Shown here: positions 1-7,488 of the stretch, in pieces
How positions within the stretch are numbered: the stretch's first letter is position 1
How the letters are laid out: the number at the start of each line of letters is the position of its first letter
Position numbers and translations under genes: made by a program
The notes under the pieces: model-generated
What the model was told of the DNA's origin: nothing
Databases searched by the model: none
The model's input: the letters and a program-made list of their open reading frames with translations, nothing else
Origin: Hyphomicrobiales bacterium
GTDB taxonomy: Bacteria; Pseudomonadota; Alphaproteobacteria; Rhizobiales; Beijerinckiaceae
Direction of reading: 5' to 3'
DNA length: 16,567 nucleotides
Assembly (NCBI GenBank): GCA_015655535.1
Contig: JAATEW010000169.1
Span: forward strand, 1-16,567

Positions 1-758
1 AGCAGCGACTGGAAGATGTTGATGAAATCGAGGTAGAGTCGCAAGGCGCCGTTCACCGATTTCTTGGTCGCGACCTCATAGCCGTCGCTCTCGTAATACA
101 TCTCCTTGATCGCCTGCGTATCCCAGGCGGTGAGGCCCGAGAAGATCAGCACCGACAGGATCGACAGGCCGAACTGGAACGCCGTGCTCTGCACGAAGAG
201 ATTGACCACGCTCGCGATGATGAGGCCGAAGAGGCCCATGATCAGGAACGAGCCGATCGGCGAGAGATCGCGCTTCGTCGTATAGCCATAGAGGCTGAGG
301 GCACCGAAGGCCGCAGCCGTGATGAAGAAGGCGTTTGCCACCGACGCGCCGGTATAGATGAGCAACAGCGACGACATGGAGAGACCCATCGCCGCCGAGA
401 AGGCGAAGAAAAGCGTGCGGGCGGTCGAGGCTGACACTTTGTCGATCCGGAACGAGATGAACAGGACGAAAGCCAGCGGCGCGAAAATGATCAGCCACTT
501 GAGCGGCGAACCATAGATTGCAGCGCCAAAGGACGTGATATAGAGGCCGTGTATTTTAGCCACCGCGAACGACGGGTCGGTCGTGACGGCTAACATTTTC
601 GTGCCGAGCGCGACGAGGCCCGTGATGGCAAGGCCGATCACCATATTATTGTAGACGCCGAGCATGAAGGAGCGGAGGCCCTGGTCGATCTCGGCGCGAC
701 CGGCTTGGGCTACGCTTTGTCCCCAGCGGACGCCTGCGTTGCGGTCAAAGTCGGACAT
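1..758 (-). CDS. Bax inhibitor-1/YccA family membrane protein (3' end cut by window edge)
   Basis: Multi-pass inner-membrane protein of the BI-1/YccA (UPF0005) family. Bacterial members are linked to control of FtsH proteolysis (YccA) or to calcium leak (BsYetJ); the role here is unknown. The reading frame opens at ATG 758-756 (MSDFDRNAGVRWG) behind an AGAGGG ribosome-binding site, and runs off the left edge after about 252 codons. Family members are about 240-260 residues, so only a few residues should be missing. About seven hydrophobic segments follow a short hydrophilic N-terminus. Near the C-terminus come GLTAWDTQAIKEMY, containing the conserved acidic pore residue of the family, and the closing ALRLYLDFINIFQSL signature. 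It stands alone, with a likely promoter of its own in the gap before the next leftward gene. The family assignment is firm; the physiological role is not. Confidence 0.93.
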   Translation of the reverse strand, partial: MSDFDRNAGVRWGQSVAQAGRAEIDQGLRSFMLGVYNNMVIGLAITGLVALGTKMLAVTTDPSFAVAKIHGLYITSFGAAIYGSPLKWLIIFAPLAFVLFISFRIDKVSASTARTLFFAFSAAMGLSMSSLLLIYTGASVANAFFITAAAFGALSLYGYTTKRDLSPIGSFLIMGLFGLIIASVVNLFVQSTAFQFGLSILSVLIFSGLTAWDTQAIKEMYYESDGYEVATKKSVNGALRLYLDFINIFQSL

Positions 759-837
759 GTTTCCCTCTAAAGGTTGGAGAGGCGCGATTGCCTCCATCCG
801 CTTGTTCGGTCCGATATGGCCCGGAAGCGTCGCTGAC

Positions 838-866
838 AATATGGCGTGGTCCTTGATACGCTACAA
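838..866 (-). promoter_or_regulatory. Possible sigma-70 promoter of the BI-1 family gene
   Basis: Reading leftward, TTGTAG (866-861) is followed after 17 bases by CATATT (843-838), about 80 bases before the BI-1 start codon. Spacing is ideal, but each hexamer has two mismatches to consensus. It lies in the 149-base gap (759-907) between the BI-1 start and the end of the upstream ybbP-type gene, where no gene is seen. Proposed by eye only. Confidence 0.35.
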
Positions 867-907
867 GAGGGAGAAACGCGGCCTAGTCTTAAAGAACGGT
901 AAGGATT

Positions 908-3502
908 TCAAAGCTCACGCAAATAAGGCGCCGGGCTGCGCCCGAGGATGCGCCAGGTACTCAAAAGTCCGAGCACGATGGTGACGAGGATGGCGCCGAA
1001 GGCCGCGAGAAGCGCTTGCGGCCAAAGCCAGACGAAATCGAGATGCATCACCTGCGTCACGATCGCAAAGGCGGCAATCGCGCCCGCCAAAATGCCGAAA
1101 ACCGCGGTGCAGAGCCCGAGAAACCCGAATTCGGCCAGAAAAGCCGCGAGCAGGCGGCGGCGGGTGGCGCCAAGCACTTTCAGGACCACGGCGTCGTAGA
1201 GCCGTGCCTGCTGGCCGGCGGCGAGCGCGCCCGCGAGCACCAGGACCGAGGCCGAAACCGCGATGGCGGAGGCCGACCGGACGGCGACCGCGAGCCTCTT
1301 GACGAGATCGTTGACCGCGTCGAGCGCTTCCTTGACCCTGATCGTCGTGACCATGGGGAAGGCGTTCGTCGTATCGCGCAGCATGGATTTTTCGGCCGCC
1401 TCATGGCTGCCGTCCGGGAAAGCCAATGTCGCGAGATCGCTATGCGGCGCGCCGGCAAAGGCGTTCGGCGAGAAAACCAGCACGAAATTCATGCCGAAGC
1501 TGCGCCAATTGACCTTGCGCAGATTGGCGATGCGCGCCGTCACCGCGCGGCCGAGAACATTGACGGTGATGTCGTCGCCGACGGTGAGGCCGAGCCCATC
1601 GGCGACTTCGGTCTCGATCGAGACGAGCGGCGGACCGGCATAGCCCACGGCCCACCAAGTCCCAGCCGTCAGCTCCGACCCTTGAGGGATCGCCTCGGAA
1701 AAGGTGATGCCGCGATCGCCCTGGAGCACCCAGGCGGCGTTGTCCTTGGGCTTCACCTGATCGGCGGGCACATCTTTTACCTTGACGATACGGCCGCGCA
1801 TCATCGGCATGAATGTGGTCTTCGCCTGCGGCGCCAGCCCTTGCAGAAATGTCTCGAACCGTCCGGCCTCGGCGCTCGGAATGTCGAGAAAATAGAAGCT
1901 CGGCGTCTCGCCGGGCTTTGCCTCATGAAGCTGATGACGGATATTTCCGTCGATCAAAGTCAAGGTGACGAGAAGCGCGAGGCCGAGTCCAAGCGACAGC
2001 ACGATCGATGGCGTCAGCGCGCCCGGCCGGTGAATATTGGCAATCGCAAGCCGCAGAACGACATGGCGCGAGCGCGGCAAGCGCCGCGTCACCGCCATCA
2101 GAAGAAAAGCGACGCCGCGCAGCAGCAAAAAGCCCGCGAGCGTCACGCCCATATAGATCAAGGCCAGCCGCCGGTCTTGCGAGAGAGTGAAAATCGTCGC
2201 CGCAAGCAGGAGGGCGGCGGCGCCCGTCATGAGAAGATAACGCGGCCTGAGACGATGCGGATCTGGATCGATCCGGTCGCGAAACAGCGCCGAGACCGGT
2301 ACGTCATGCGCATGGCCGAGCGGCGCCAGGGAGAAGGCCAGCGCCGTCAGAAGGCCGTAAAGGCATCCGATGGCGATCTCGGCGGGATAAAGCGCGGGCG
2401 CCAGGGGAAACGGCAGAAGCTGCCCGAAGAGCGTTTGCGCGAGAAAGGGGAGTGATGCTCCGATTGCCGCGCCGATCGCCGTGCCCAAGGCTGCGATCAT
2501 CATCACCTGGAGAAGCATCAGGCCGAAGACATGCGAGCCCGTCGCGCCGAGCGCCTTCATCGTCGCGATGCTGGCCTGTTTGCGCGCGACGAAGGCGCGG
2601 ATCGCATTGGCGACGCCGACGCCGCCGATAATCAGCGCGGTCAGTCCGACGAGCGTCAGGAATTGCGTGAATTGATCGAGATTGCGCGAAAATTGCGTCG
2701 AGACTTTCGTCCTTGTGCGGACCTCCCATCCGGCATCCGGGAACGCGGCTTTGGCTTCGTCGATGACGCGATTGAGCGCGGCGTCCGATGCGGGGTGCTC
2801 GGCCGTGCCGAGCGTCAGCCGGTTCAACCATCTGACGAGCGAACCCGGCTGGATGAGGCCGGTGGCACGCAGCGCTTTCTCAGACATCAAAACACGCGGG
2901 CCATAGCCGATGCCGGCCGCGAGCTTGTCGGGCTCGGCGATGAGCATGGCGCGCAATTGGAAGGACTGATTGCCGATCTTGAGCCGGTCACCGACCTTGA
3001 GATTAAGCTTGGTAAAAAGCGCCGGATCGGCGGCGATTCCGAAAGCGCCGTCCTTGTCTTCGAAGCTCTGATGCAGGTCCTGTGGCGGATCGAGATCGAC
3101 CGCGCCCGCCACCGGATAAGAGGCGTCGACGGCCTTGATTTCGACCAGAGTGAAATCGCCGGCATCGGTCCGCGCCATGGCGCGCAGCAGCGCCACCGGC
3201 GCATATTGGCCATGACTGAGGAAAAACTGCCGCTCGGTATCATTGGCCTCGCGTTGGATTAGATCGAAGGAGAGATCGCCGCCAAGAATGATATGGCCCT
3301 GCCGGGCAAGCCCATCGGCGAGCGAGCGCGAGAGCGATCCAACGCCGGTGATCGCCATGACGCCCAAGGCGATACAGGCAAGAAAAATGGCAAAGCCGCC
3401 AAGGCCGCCGCGCAATTCGCGAATGGCGATCCGCAAGGCAAGCGGCAGTCCGGAGGCAGGCAGGCGTGGAGGGACAAGTTTCTCTTCGGCTATATCGGCC
3501 AT
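908..3502 (-). CDS. YbbP-type ABC transporter permease, FtsX/MacB superfamily
   Basis: Large integral membrane permease of 864 residues, the usual length for the alphaproteobacterial YbbP family, which is annotated as a putative lysophospholipase-related or hydrophobic-molecule exporter; the true substrate is not established. The N-terminal helix (about 22-55, containing LRIAIRELRGG) precedes a periplasmic MacB-like domain (about 60-265). A first FtsX block follows with membrane segments near 275-300, 325-356 and 370-392. A middle pair lies at about 424-467. A further helix is near 495-515, then a second periplasmic domain (about 520-745) and a second FtsX block (about 750-855). The start is ATG 3502-3500; a GGGAGA lies about 12 bases upstream, inside a palindromic repeat. 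The family normally sits beside a YbbA ATPase, but none is adjacent here: the only nearby ATPase (4444-5103) is divergent and of importer type. The frame is intact. Confidence 0.9.
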   Translation of the reverse strand: MADIAEEKLVPPRLPASGLPLALRIAIRELRGGLGGFAIFLACIALGVMAITGVGSLSRSLADGLARQGHIILGGDLSFDLIQREANDTERQFFLSHGQYAPVALLRAMARTDAGDFTLVEIKAVDASYPVAGAVDLDPPQDLHQSFEDKDGAFGIAADPALFTKLNLKVGDRLKIGNQSFQLRAMLIAEPDKLAAGIGYGPRVLMSEKALRATGLIQPGSLVRWLNRLTLGTAEHPASDAALNRVIDEAKAAFPDAGWEVRTRTKVSTQFSRNLDQFTQFLTLVGLTALIIGGVGVANAIRAFVARKQASIATMKALGATGSHVFGLMLLQVMMIAALGTAIGAAIGASLPFLAQTLFGQLLPFPLAPALYPAEIAIGCLYGLLTALAFSLAPLGHAHDVPVSALFRDRIDPDPHRLRPRYLLMTGAAALLLAATIFTLSQDRRLALIYMGVTLAGFLLLRGVAFLLMAVTRRLPRSRHVVLRLAIANIHRPGALTPSIVLSLGLGLALLVTLTLIDGNIRHQLHEAKPGETPSFYFLDIPSAEAGRFETFLQGLAPQAKTTFMPMMRGRIVKVKDVPADQVKPKDNAAWVLQGDRGITFSEAIPQGSELTAGTWWAVGYAGPPLVSIETEVADGLGLTVGDDITVNVLGRAVTARIANLRKVNWRSFGMNFVLVFSPNAFAGAPHSDLATLAFPDGSHEAAEKSMLRDTTNAFPMVTTIRVKEALDAVNDLVKRLAVAVRSASAIAVSASVLVLAGALAAGQQARLYDAVVLKVLGATRRRLLAAFLAEFGFLGLCTAVFGILAGAIAAFAIVTQVMHLDFVWLWPQALLAAFGAILVTIVLGLLSTWRILGRSPAPYLREL

Positions 3503-3511
3503 AGGGTTGTA

Positions 3512-3620
3512 CTTCTCCCTGTGGAGAATCGGCCGGATGAGGGGTTACGACCTATTCGGATAAGTGTAACTCCTCGCCCCGCGGCGCCACCCTCTCCCTC
3601 TGGAGAGGGCTCAACCCGAC
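3512..3620. repeat. Interspersed palindromic repeat, copy 1 (REP/BIME-like)
   Basis: This stretch shares ordered blocks with 11737-11910: CTTCTCCCTGTG, then GCCGGATGAGGGGTTACG, then a GTAAC(T/C)CCTC arm, then a hairpin, then an end resembling TCAACC(G)CCCAC. Inside it are an imperfect inverted pair GAGGGGTTAC / GTAACTCCTC and a perfect 8-bp hairpin, CCCTCTCC (3590-3597) against GGAGAGGG (3602-3609), with a four-base loop. It fills most of the gap between two divergent genes, so promoters for both should lie in or beside it. Its left block read leftward (AGGGAGA) is the only plausible ribosome-binding site for the gene starting at 3502. There are no coding features and no transposase, which fits a REP-like or MITE-like non-autonomous repeat. 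Confidence 0.8.
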
Positions 3621-3657
3621 CCACTTTATGAGTTCATGACCTTAGAGGGCCCATCCC

Positions 3658-4440
3658 TTGTTTGCTGTCAAGGACGCCAAGCGCTCAGGCACACCCGCCG
3701 CGGCCGCGGCGGCGATGCTGGTCTTGCTTTTTCTCGTCGCGCCATTCGCCGCTTTGGCGATCGAGACCGATTGGAAAAGCTTCACGCTTGCCGAGGGCGA
3801 CCTTCAGGCGGTCTGGGTCTCGTTATCGTGCAGCGTCATTTCCCTTGTGCTGATTGCGATTTTCGGGACGCCGCTCGCCTGGTGGTTCGCGCGCAGCCGC
3901 TCGCGATACAAATTTCTGGCGGAAATCGGCTTGATGCTGCCGCTTCTGTCGCCGCCTCTGGCCATGGGCATATTGCTGGCCTCCTTTTACGGTCCTTATA
4001 CGCCGGTCGGATCGCTCCTGACGCGCGCCGGAATTGAGCTGACCAATAATTCGGCGGCTTTCATTCTGGCGCAATTCTACGGGGCCGGGCCCTATTTCAT
4101 TGTCGCGGCGCGCAGCGCTTTCGAAAACGTTCCCGTAGCCTTCGAGGAAGTCGCGCTTACTTTGGGCAAGGCGCCATGGCAGGTGTTCTTTCTGGTCACG
4201 CTGCCGATCGCCCGTCTCGGTCTGATTGCTGGTCTGGCCGTCGCCTGGGTGCGTGCCTTGGGCGAGTTCGGAATCGTGCTTGTCGTCGCTTATTATCCGC
4301 AGGGCATCCCGGTCAAAGTGTGGGTCAACCTCCAGGACATAGGTCTTGAAGCCGTCTACCCGCTTCTCTGGATTTTCTTTCTGGTCGCCGTCCCTCTGCC
4401 AATCATTTTGCGGCTCCTGTCGCGTTATTATGGTCCTTGA
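3658..4440 (+). CDS. ABC importer permease, molybdate/tungstate (ModB/WtpB) type
   Basis: Inner-membrane permease of 260 residues of the binding-protein-dependent importer class. Hydrophobic segments lie near residues 18-35, 52-72, 88-110, 134-155, 186-212 and 233-254. The cytoplasmic EAA loop at 163-183 (EEVALTLGKAPWQ then a TLP end) is clear; it docks the ATPase. The following RALGEFGIVLVV resembles the HTLGEFGVVL block of ModB, so an oxyanion (molybdate, tungstate, possibly sulfate) is the best guess. TTG at 3658 is taken as the start because AGAGGG (3644-3649) lies eight bases before it; the first in-frame ATG (3715) would remove the N-terminal 19 residues. Three bases separate its stop from the ATPase start, so the two are co-transcribed. 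No periplasmic binding-protein gene is adjacent, which is unusual for an importer. Confidence 0.85.
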   Translation: MFAVKDAKRSGTPAAAAAAMLVLLFLVAPFAALAIETDWKSFTLAEGDLQAVWVSLSCSVISLVLIAIFGTPLAWWFARSRSRYKFLAEIGLMLPLLSPPLAMGILLASFYGPYTPVGSLLTRAGIELTNNSAAFILAQFYGAGPYFIVAARSAFENVPVAFEEVALTLGKAPWQVFFLVTLPIARLGLIAGLAVAWVRALGEFGIVLVVAYYPQGIPVKVWVNLQDIGLEAVYPLLWIFFLVAVPLPIILRLLSRYYGP

Positions 4441-4443
4441 GCG

Positions 4444-5103
4444 ATGCGCATTCACTATCGCCTCATTCACCCGATCCATCTCGACGCCGCGTTTGAGGCG
4501 AAGGGTCTGACGGTCCTGCTCGGCCGCAGCGGCCAAGGGAAAACCTCCTTGCTGCGCGCCATAGCCGGTCTCTTGCAGGCTTCGGGCGAACCCTATGCGG
4601 GTCTTCCGCCGCAGCGCCGGCCGATTGGTTATGTGCCGCAGAGTTTCAGCCTCTTTCCACATCTTTCTGTCTGGCGGAATATCGCCTTTTCGCTTTCGGA
4701 GCATAGGCGTGACGAAGCCATGCGACTGCTGGAGTCCTTAGGGATCGGGCAATTGGCGGAAAAATGGCCTTCCGAGCTCTCCGGCGGCCAGCAGCAACGC
4801 GTCGCTTTGGCAAGAGCGCTCGCCAGAAAACCCGAGCTCCTGTTGCTCGACGAGCCCACTTCGGCGCTTGACCCCATCACGCGCGACGACGTGCTCGATA
4901 CGTTGCGGCATGTCGTTTCCGAGACGCAGGTTACGATCCTTGCGGTCACGCATGATAGAGAGGCGGCACGGGCGGCCGATCGCCTCGTCATATTGAGCGA
5001 AGGCCAAATCGTCCAGGAAGGACCGCCTTCGTTTCTCGCCTCATCACCTGCGACTTTGGAAATCGCACGGCTGATGGGAGTAGCCTTCGCTGCCGAAAAC
5101 TAG
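4444..5103 (+). CDS. ABC importer ATP-binding protein, ModC-like but short
   Basis: Cytoplasmic ATPase subunit that powers the permease encoded just upstream. All nucleotide-binding motifs are present in 219 residues: Walker A GRSGQGKT (27-34), Q-loop glutamine 66 in YVPQSFSLFPHLSV, signature LSGGQQQR (112-119), Walker B LLLLDEP (132-138), D-loop SALDP and switch histidine 170 in VTHDREAA. The N-terminal strands and the Q-loop context resemble ModC. ModC, however, is usually about 350 residues with a C-terminal molybdate-binding (MOP) domain; this protein stops right after the nucleotide-binding domain, so it lacks that regulatory part. The start is ATG 4444, three bases after the permease stop, which suggests translational coupling. 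An alternative is another oxyanion or small-solute importer. Confidence 0.88.
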   Translation: MRIHYRLIHPIHLDAAFEAKGLTVLLGRSGQGKTSLLRAIAGLLQASGEPYAGLPPQRRPIGYVPQSFSLFPHLSVWRNIAFSLSEHRRDEAMRLLESLGIGQLAEKWPSELSGGQQQRVALARALARKPELLLLDEPTSALDPITRDDVLDTLRHVVSETQVTILAVTHDREAARAADRLVILSEGQIVQEGPPSFLASSPATLEIARLMGVAFAAEN

Positions 5104-5134
5104 AAAGGTGGCTGTTCAATTGAAATCATCTCAA

Positions 5135-5206
5135 CGCGTCATGCGCGGACTTGATCCGCGCATCCAGGCACAACCTGTTGATGCGTGGATGGCCGGGTCA
5201 GGCCCG
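5135..5206. repeat. Alphaproteobacterial dyad repeat (CGTCATG...GGGTCA-GCCCG), left part
   Basis: The stretch starts GCGTCATGCGCGGACTTGAT and contains a perfect 9-bp inverted repeat, ATGCGCGGA (5141-5149) against TCCGCGCAT (5155-5163), around the loop CTTGA. CATCCA follows, then, after a spacer, TGGATGGCCGGGTCAGGCCC. From memory, this layout matches a dyad common between genes in Rhizobiales, of the form CGTCATG-CCGG-CTTG-CCGG-CATCCA with the mirror image behind it. The right arm departs from the expected pattern after GGCCCG at 5206. Confidence 0.7.
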
Positions 5207-5493
5207 CTGCTGGCCAGTTGAGAATCGGACTTCCCTTTTGTTGCTTATCGCTCAATCCAGAGGATGCCATACATCTCTTGGTGGCGCGCATTGGCGAGCG
5301 GATCGCTTTGATCAATGACAAAAGCGCATCCGCCCCGCCGAAAATGGCCGCCGTCGGATGAATGGCGAAATCTGATCTTGCAGTCGTGCAGCCCTGTCCG
5401 CGTCGTTCGAGTCTGGGGTAAAGGGAATTGGCTAAAATATTTAATATCGCAACGGCATGTAGCACGCTGCGATGACTTAAACCGGACAGCTGT

Positions 5494-5514
5494 GGGTCAA
5501 GCCCGGCCATGACG
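5494..5514. repeat. Dyad repeat, detached right arm
   Basis: GGGTCAAGCCCGG followed by CCATGACG is the right arm that the repeat at 5135-5206 lacks. Its first 12 bases match 5195-5206 with one difference (GGGTCAAGCCCG against GGGTCAGGCCCG). It lies just before the end of argE. Confidence 0.65.
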
Positions 5515-5531
5515 CACTTGAAGTTGTGGCT

Positions 5532-6713
5532 TTAGCTCAGCTCGCTCGCGAGCCGCTGCAAGAATGCCAGCCCGGCTTCGATCTGCGCGATCTCTATATA
5601 TTCGTCCGGCTGATGCGCCTGATCGATCGAGCCTGGTCCGCAGACGATCGTCGGAATTTCAGCAAGCTGGAATTGTCCGCCTTCCGTCGCGAAAGGCACG
5701 GTGATCGTGCGATTGGAACGCGAGAGCTTCAACGCCAGAGTTTCCGCGGAAGAGCCAGCCTCGGCCTTCAACCCCGGCACTTCGACTTCCGTGATCGTTT
5801 CGATCCGGGCGTCCGGCGCGTAGCGTTGCATCTTCGGCAGCACGACGCGGGCGGCATAATCGTCCAGCCGCTGCAACGCGCGCGCGGGCTCGACACCCGG
5901 CAGGCCGCGAAACTCCCAGTGGAAGACGCATTCCTTCGCCATGATATTACGCGCCGTGCCGCCGGCTATCGTGCCAACATGGATCGTCGAAAAGGGTGGA
6001 TCGAAGCGACCGCTCGGATCGCCTTCGGGAACAAGCTCTTCGGCAAAACGATAAAGCTCGGTCACGAGATCGCAGGCGGCCTCTACAGCACTCGCGCCGA
6101 GATAGGGCTTTGAGGAATGCGCCTCGTGCCCATGCACGGTCGTGACATAGCACCCGACGCTTTTATGCGCGTCCGCCACTTGCATCAACGTCGGTTCGCC
6201 AACGAGCACGGCACCGGGACGCGGCAGGTCGTGGCCGAAACGCGCGATCGTATCGAGCGGGCCTTGGCAGGTCGTCTCTTCGTCGTAGCTGAGCAGAAGA
6301 TGGATCGGTCGCTTCAGGCCGATCTTCTGAAACGTCGGCAACATGGCGAGACAAATCGCATCGAAGCCTTTCATGTCGCAAGTGCCGCGGCCATAGACGC
6401 GGCCGTCAGCGCGGCGCATTTGGAACGGATCGCTGGTCCAAGTCTGGCCCGTCACCGGCACGACGTCTGTATGGCCGGAGAGGACCACGCCGCCATCGAC
6501 CTTGGGACCGATCGTGGCAAAGAGCGCCGCCTTGTCGCCGGTCGCGTTTGGCACTTTGACATAGTCAATGCCGAGCCCGGTCAGATAGGCCTCGACATCG
6601 GCGACAAGCGCAAGATTGGATTTCGAGCTTTCCGTGTCGAAGCCGATCAGGCGGTCAAGGAGATTGAGCGCGGCGTCGAGGGGGACTTGCGCGGTCTCAT
6701 TGGCGAGAGACAT
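5532..6713 (-). CDS. argE: Acetylornithine deacetylase (M20 metallopeptidase family)
   Basis: Cytoplasmic zinc enzyme that hydrolyses N-acetylornithine to ornithine and acetate in arginine biosynthesis. It has 393 residues, close to the E. coli enzyme. Metal and catalytic residues fall in the expected order: H81 and D83 in SGHTDVVP, bridging D113 in GRGTCDMKG, the E145-E146 pair (base and ligand) in SYDEETTCQG, E173 in VGEPT, and H367 in the IDQAHQPDEY block. The dimerisation lid domain occupies about 185-295, with HGHEAHSS at its beginning. ATG 6713-6711 overlaps the stop of the 79-residue gene upstream as TAATG, and GGAAAG lies nine bases before it, so translation is probably coupled. Many alphaproteobacteria also carry ArgJ, which makes ArgE partly redundant; other M20 deacylases (DapE, generic amidases) are less likely given the GTCDMKG and GEPT context. 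Confidence 0.93.
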   Translation of the reverse strand: MSLANETAQVPLDAALNLLDRLIGFDTESSKSNLALVADVEAYLTGLGIDYVKVPNATGDKAALFATIGPKVDGGVVLSGHTDVVPVTGQTWTSDPFQMRRADGRVYGRGTCDMKGFDAICLAMLPTFQKIGLKRPIHLLLSYDEETTCQGPLDTIARFGHDLPRPGAVLVGEPTLMQVADAHKSVGCYVTTVHGHEAHSSKPYLGASAVEAACDLVTELYRFAEELVPEGDPSGRFDPPFSTIHVGTIAGGTARNIMAKECVFHWEFRGLPGVEPARALQRLDDYAARVVLPKMQRYAPDARIETITEVEVPGLKAEAGSSAETLALKLSRSNRTITVPFATEGGQFQLAEIPTIVCGPGSIDQAHQPDEYIEIAQIEAGLAFLQRLASELS

Positions 6714-6952
6714 TAGCGTGGGCTTTCCGGCGGAGCAAAGGAACCTTCGACAATCGTGCCTTCAACGATATCAGCGACCCATTTCCACGACGTTCCGTGA
6801 CGGAGAATGGCTTCACACTCTATGTCGCCGCCTGGTTCATAAAGAACGACCCGATCTCCTACGATTAAGTCCTCAGCCAAAATACTTTCCGGCGGGATTA
6901 CAATCGTCCGGTGGTCTTCCCGAAGATTCATATCGACTGAAATTTTCAGCAT
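6713..6952 (-). CDS. Hypothetical 79-residue protein coupled to argE
   Basis: Not recognised. A small, acidic, soluble-looking protein of 79 residues with alternating hydrophobic stretches (IVGDRVVLYEPGGDIECEAIL, then a WKWVADIVEGTIVEG run) that suggest a small beta barrel. There is no signal peptide, membrane segment or cysteine pair. The stop shares a base with the argE start (TAATG), strong positional evidence that it is translated. It lies 59 bases downstream of apaG in the same direction. ATG 6952-6950 is taken as the start; a second in-frame ATG (6931-6929) would remove seven residues, and neither has a good ribosome-binding site. Function unknown. Confidence 0.6.
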   Translation of the reverse strand: MLKISVDMNLREDHRTIVIPPESILAEDLIVGDRVVLYEPGGDIECEAILRHGTSWKWVADIVEGTIVEGSFAPPESPR

Positions 6953-7011
6953 TGGGTGTCCAGGCAGTTACCGACAATGCATCAGATTTCCGATAGAGGT
7001 TCTGTCTGTGC

Positions 7012-7404
7012 CTAGTTCAACACCCGCCGCGCGAAAGGCGAGTCGAGCGAGAAGACCGGAATTTCCGCCTCGAACACGTCGCCCTTTTCGGTCACCATCC
7101 GGTAGCTGCCGGTCATGATGCCGGACGGTGTGGTGAGCGGACACCCCGACGTGTAGCGGAAGGTTTCGCCCGGCTTCAAAACCGGCTGTTCGCCGACGAC
7201 GCCTGGGCCTTGCGCCTCTTCAAGCTTGCCATTGGCATCGGTGATTTTCCAATGCCTTGCGGTGAGCTGCACGGTCATATCGCCCTGGTTGGCGATCTCG
7301 ACCGTATAGGCCCAGAAATAGGTGGCTTCATCGGCGTCCGAGCGCTCGGGCACGAATTCCGGCAGCACCGTGATTTGAATATCGCGAGTAACGCAGCTGT
7401 ACAT
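7012..7404 (-). CDS. apaG: ApaG-domain protein
   Basis: Single-domain ApaG protein of 130 residues, the normal family length. Its fibronectin-like beta sandwich is visible as the series VTRDIQITVLPEF, TYFWAYTVEIANQGDMTVQL, RHWKITDANGK, GVVGEQPVLKPGE, FRYTSGCPLTTPSG and MTGSYRMVTEKGDVFEAEIP, all family hallmarks. ApaG has been tied to cobalt/magnesium resistance and Ap4A metabolism in enterobacteria, but its biochemical role is not settled. ATG 7404-7402 gives the usual family N-terminus (MYSCVTRDI); GGGGA lies about 12 bases upstream. It sits 84 bases downstream of metZ and 59 bases upstream of the 79-residue gene, all leftward, probably one operon. Confidence 0.95.
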   Translation of the reverse strand: MYSCVTRDIQITVLPEFVPERSDADEATYFWAYTVEIANQGDMTVQLTARHWKITDANGKLEEAQGPGVVGEQPVLKPGETFRYTSGCPLTTPSGIMTGSYRMVTEKGDVFEAEIPVFSLDSPFARRVLN

Positions 7405-7488
7405 GGTTGATCACGTTCCCCAAACGCGAAAGACGATCTAACCAAGCCTAGCATAGGCCGTACCGCGAGGAAATGTCCGGCCGGCCAC

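Larger units (their letters stand above)
5104..5531. other. 428-bp gap without a convincing gene
   Basis: This gap lies between the end of the rightward ATPase gene and the end of leftward argE, so it is between convergent genes. It holds the split palindromic repeat described separately. The roughly 290 bases in its middle (5207-5493) have open stretches in more than one leftward frame (for example ending at an in-frame TAA near 5250), but none shows a ribosome-binding site, a recognisable domain or a sensible start. I saw no terminator hairpin followed by a T-run. It may contain decayed coding DNA. Confidence 0.6.

Noticed and set aside
1016..2455. Long open + strand frame (479 codons) opposite the YbbP-type permease
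   Set aside because: The translation is rich in Arg, Gln, Glu and Gly with no domain, and it runs antisense to an intact 864-residue membrane protein; this is a codon-bias shadow in high-GC DNA.
3823..4704. Leftward open frame of 293 codons across the permease/ATPase pair
   Set aside because: It spans two well-defined genes antisense, and its product is low-complexity and charged without a recognisable family.
5139..5510. Leftward open frame of 123 codons in the gap after the ATPase gene
   Set aside because: It begins and ends inside palindromic repeat arms; IHPTAA briefly recalls disulfide-reductase C-termini, but the context residues do not match and other frames are equally open.
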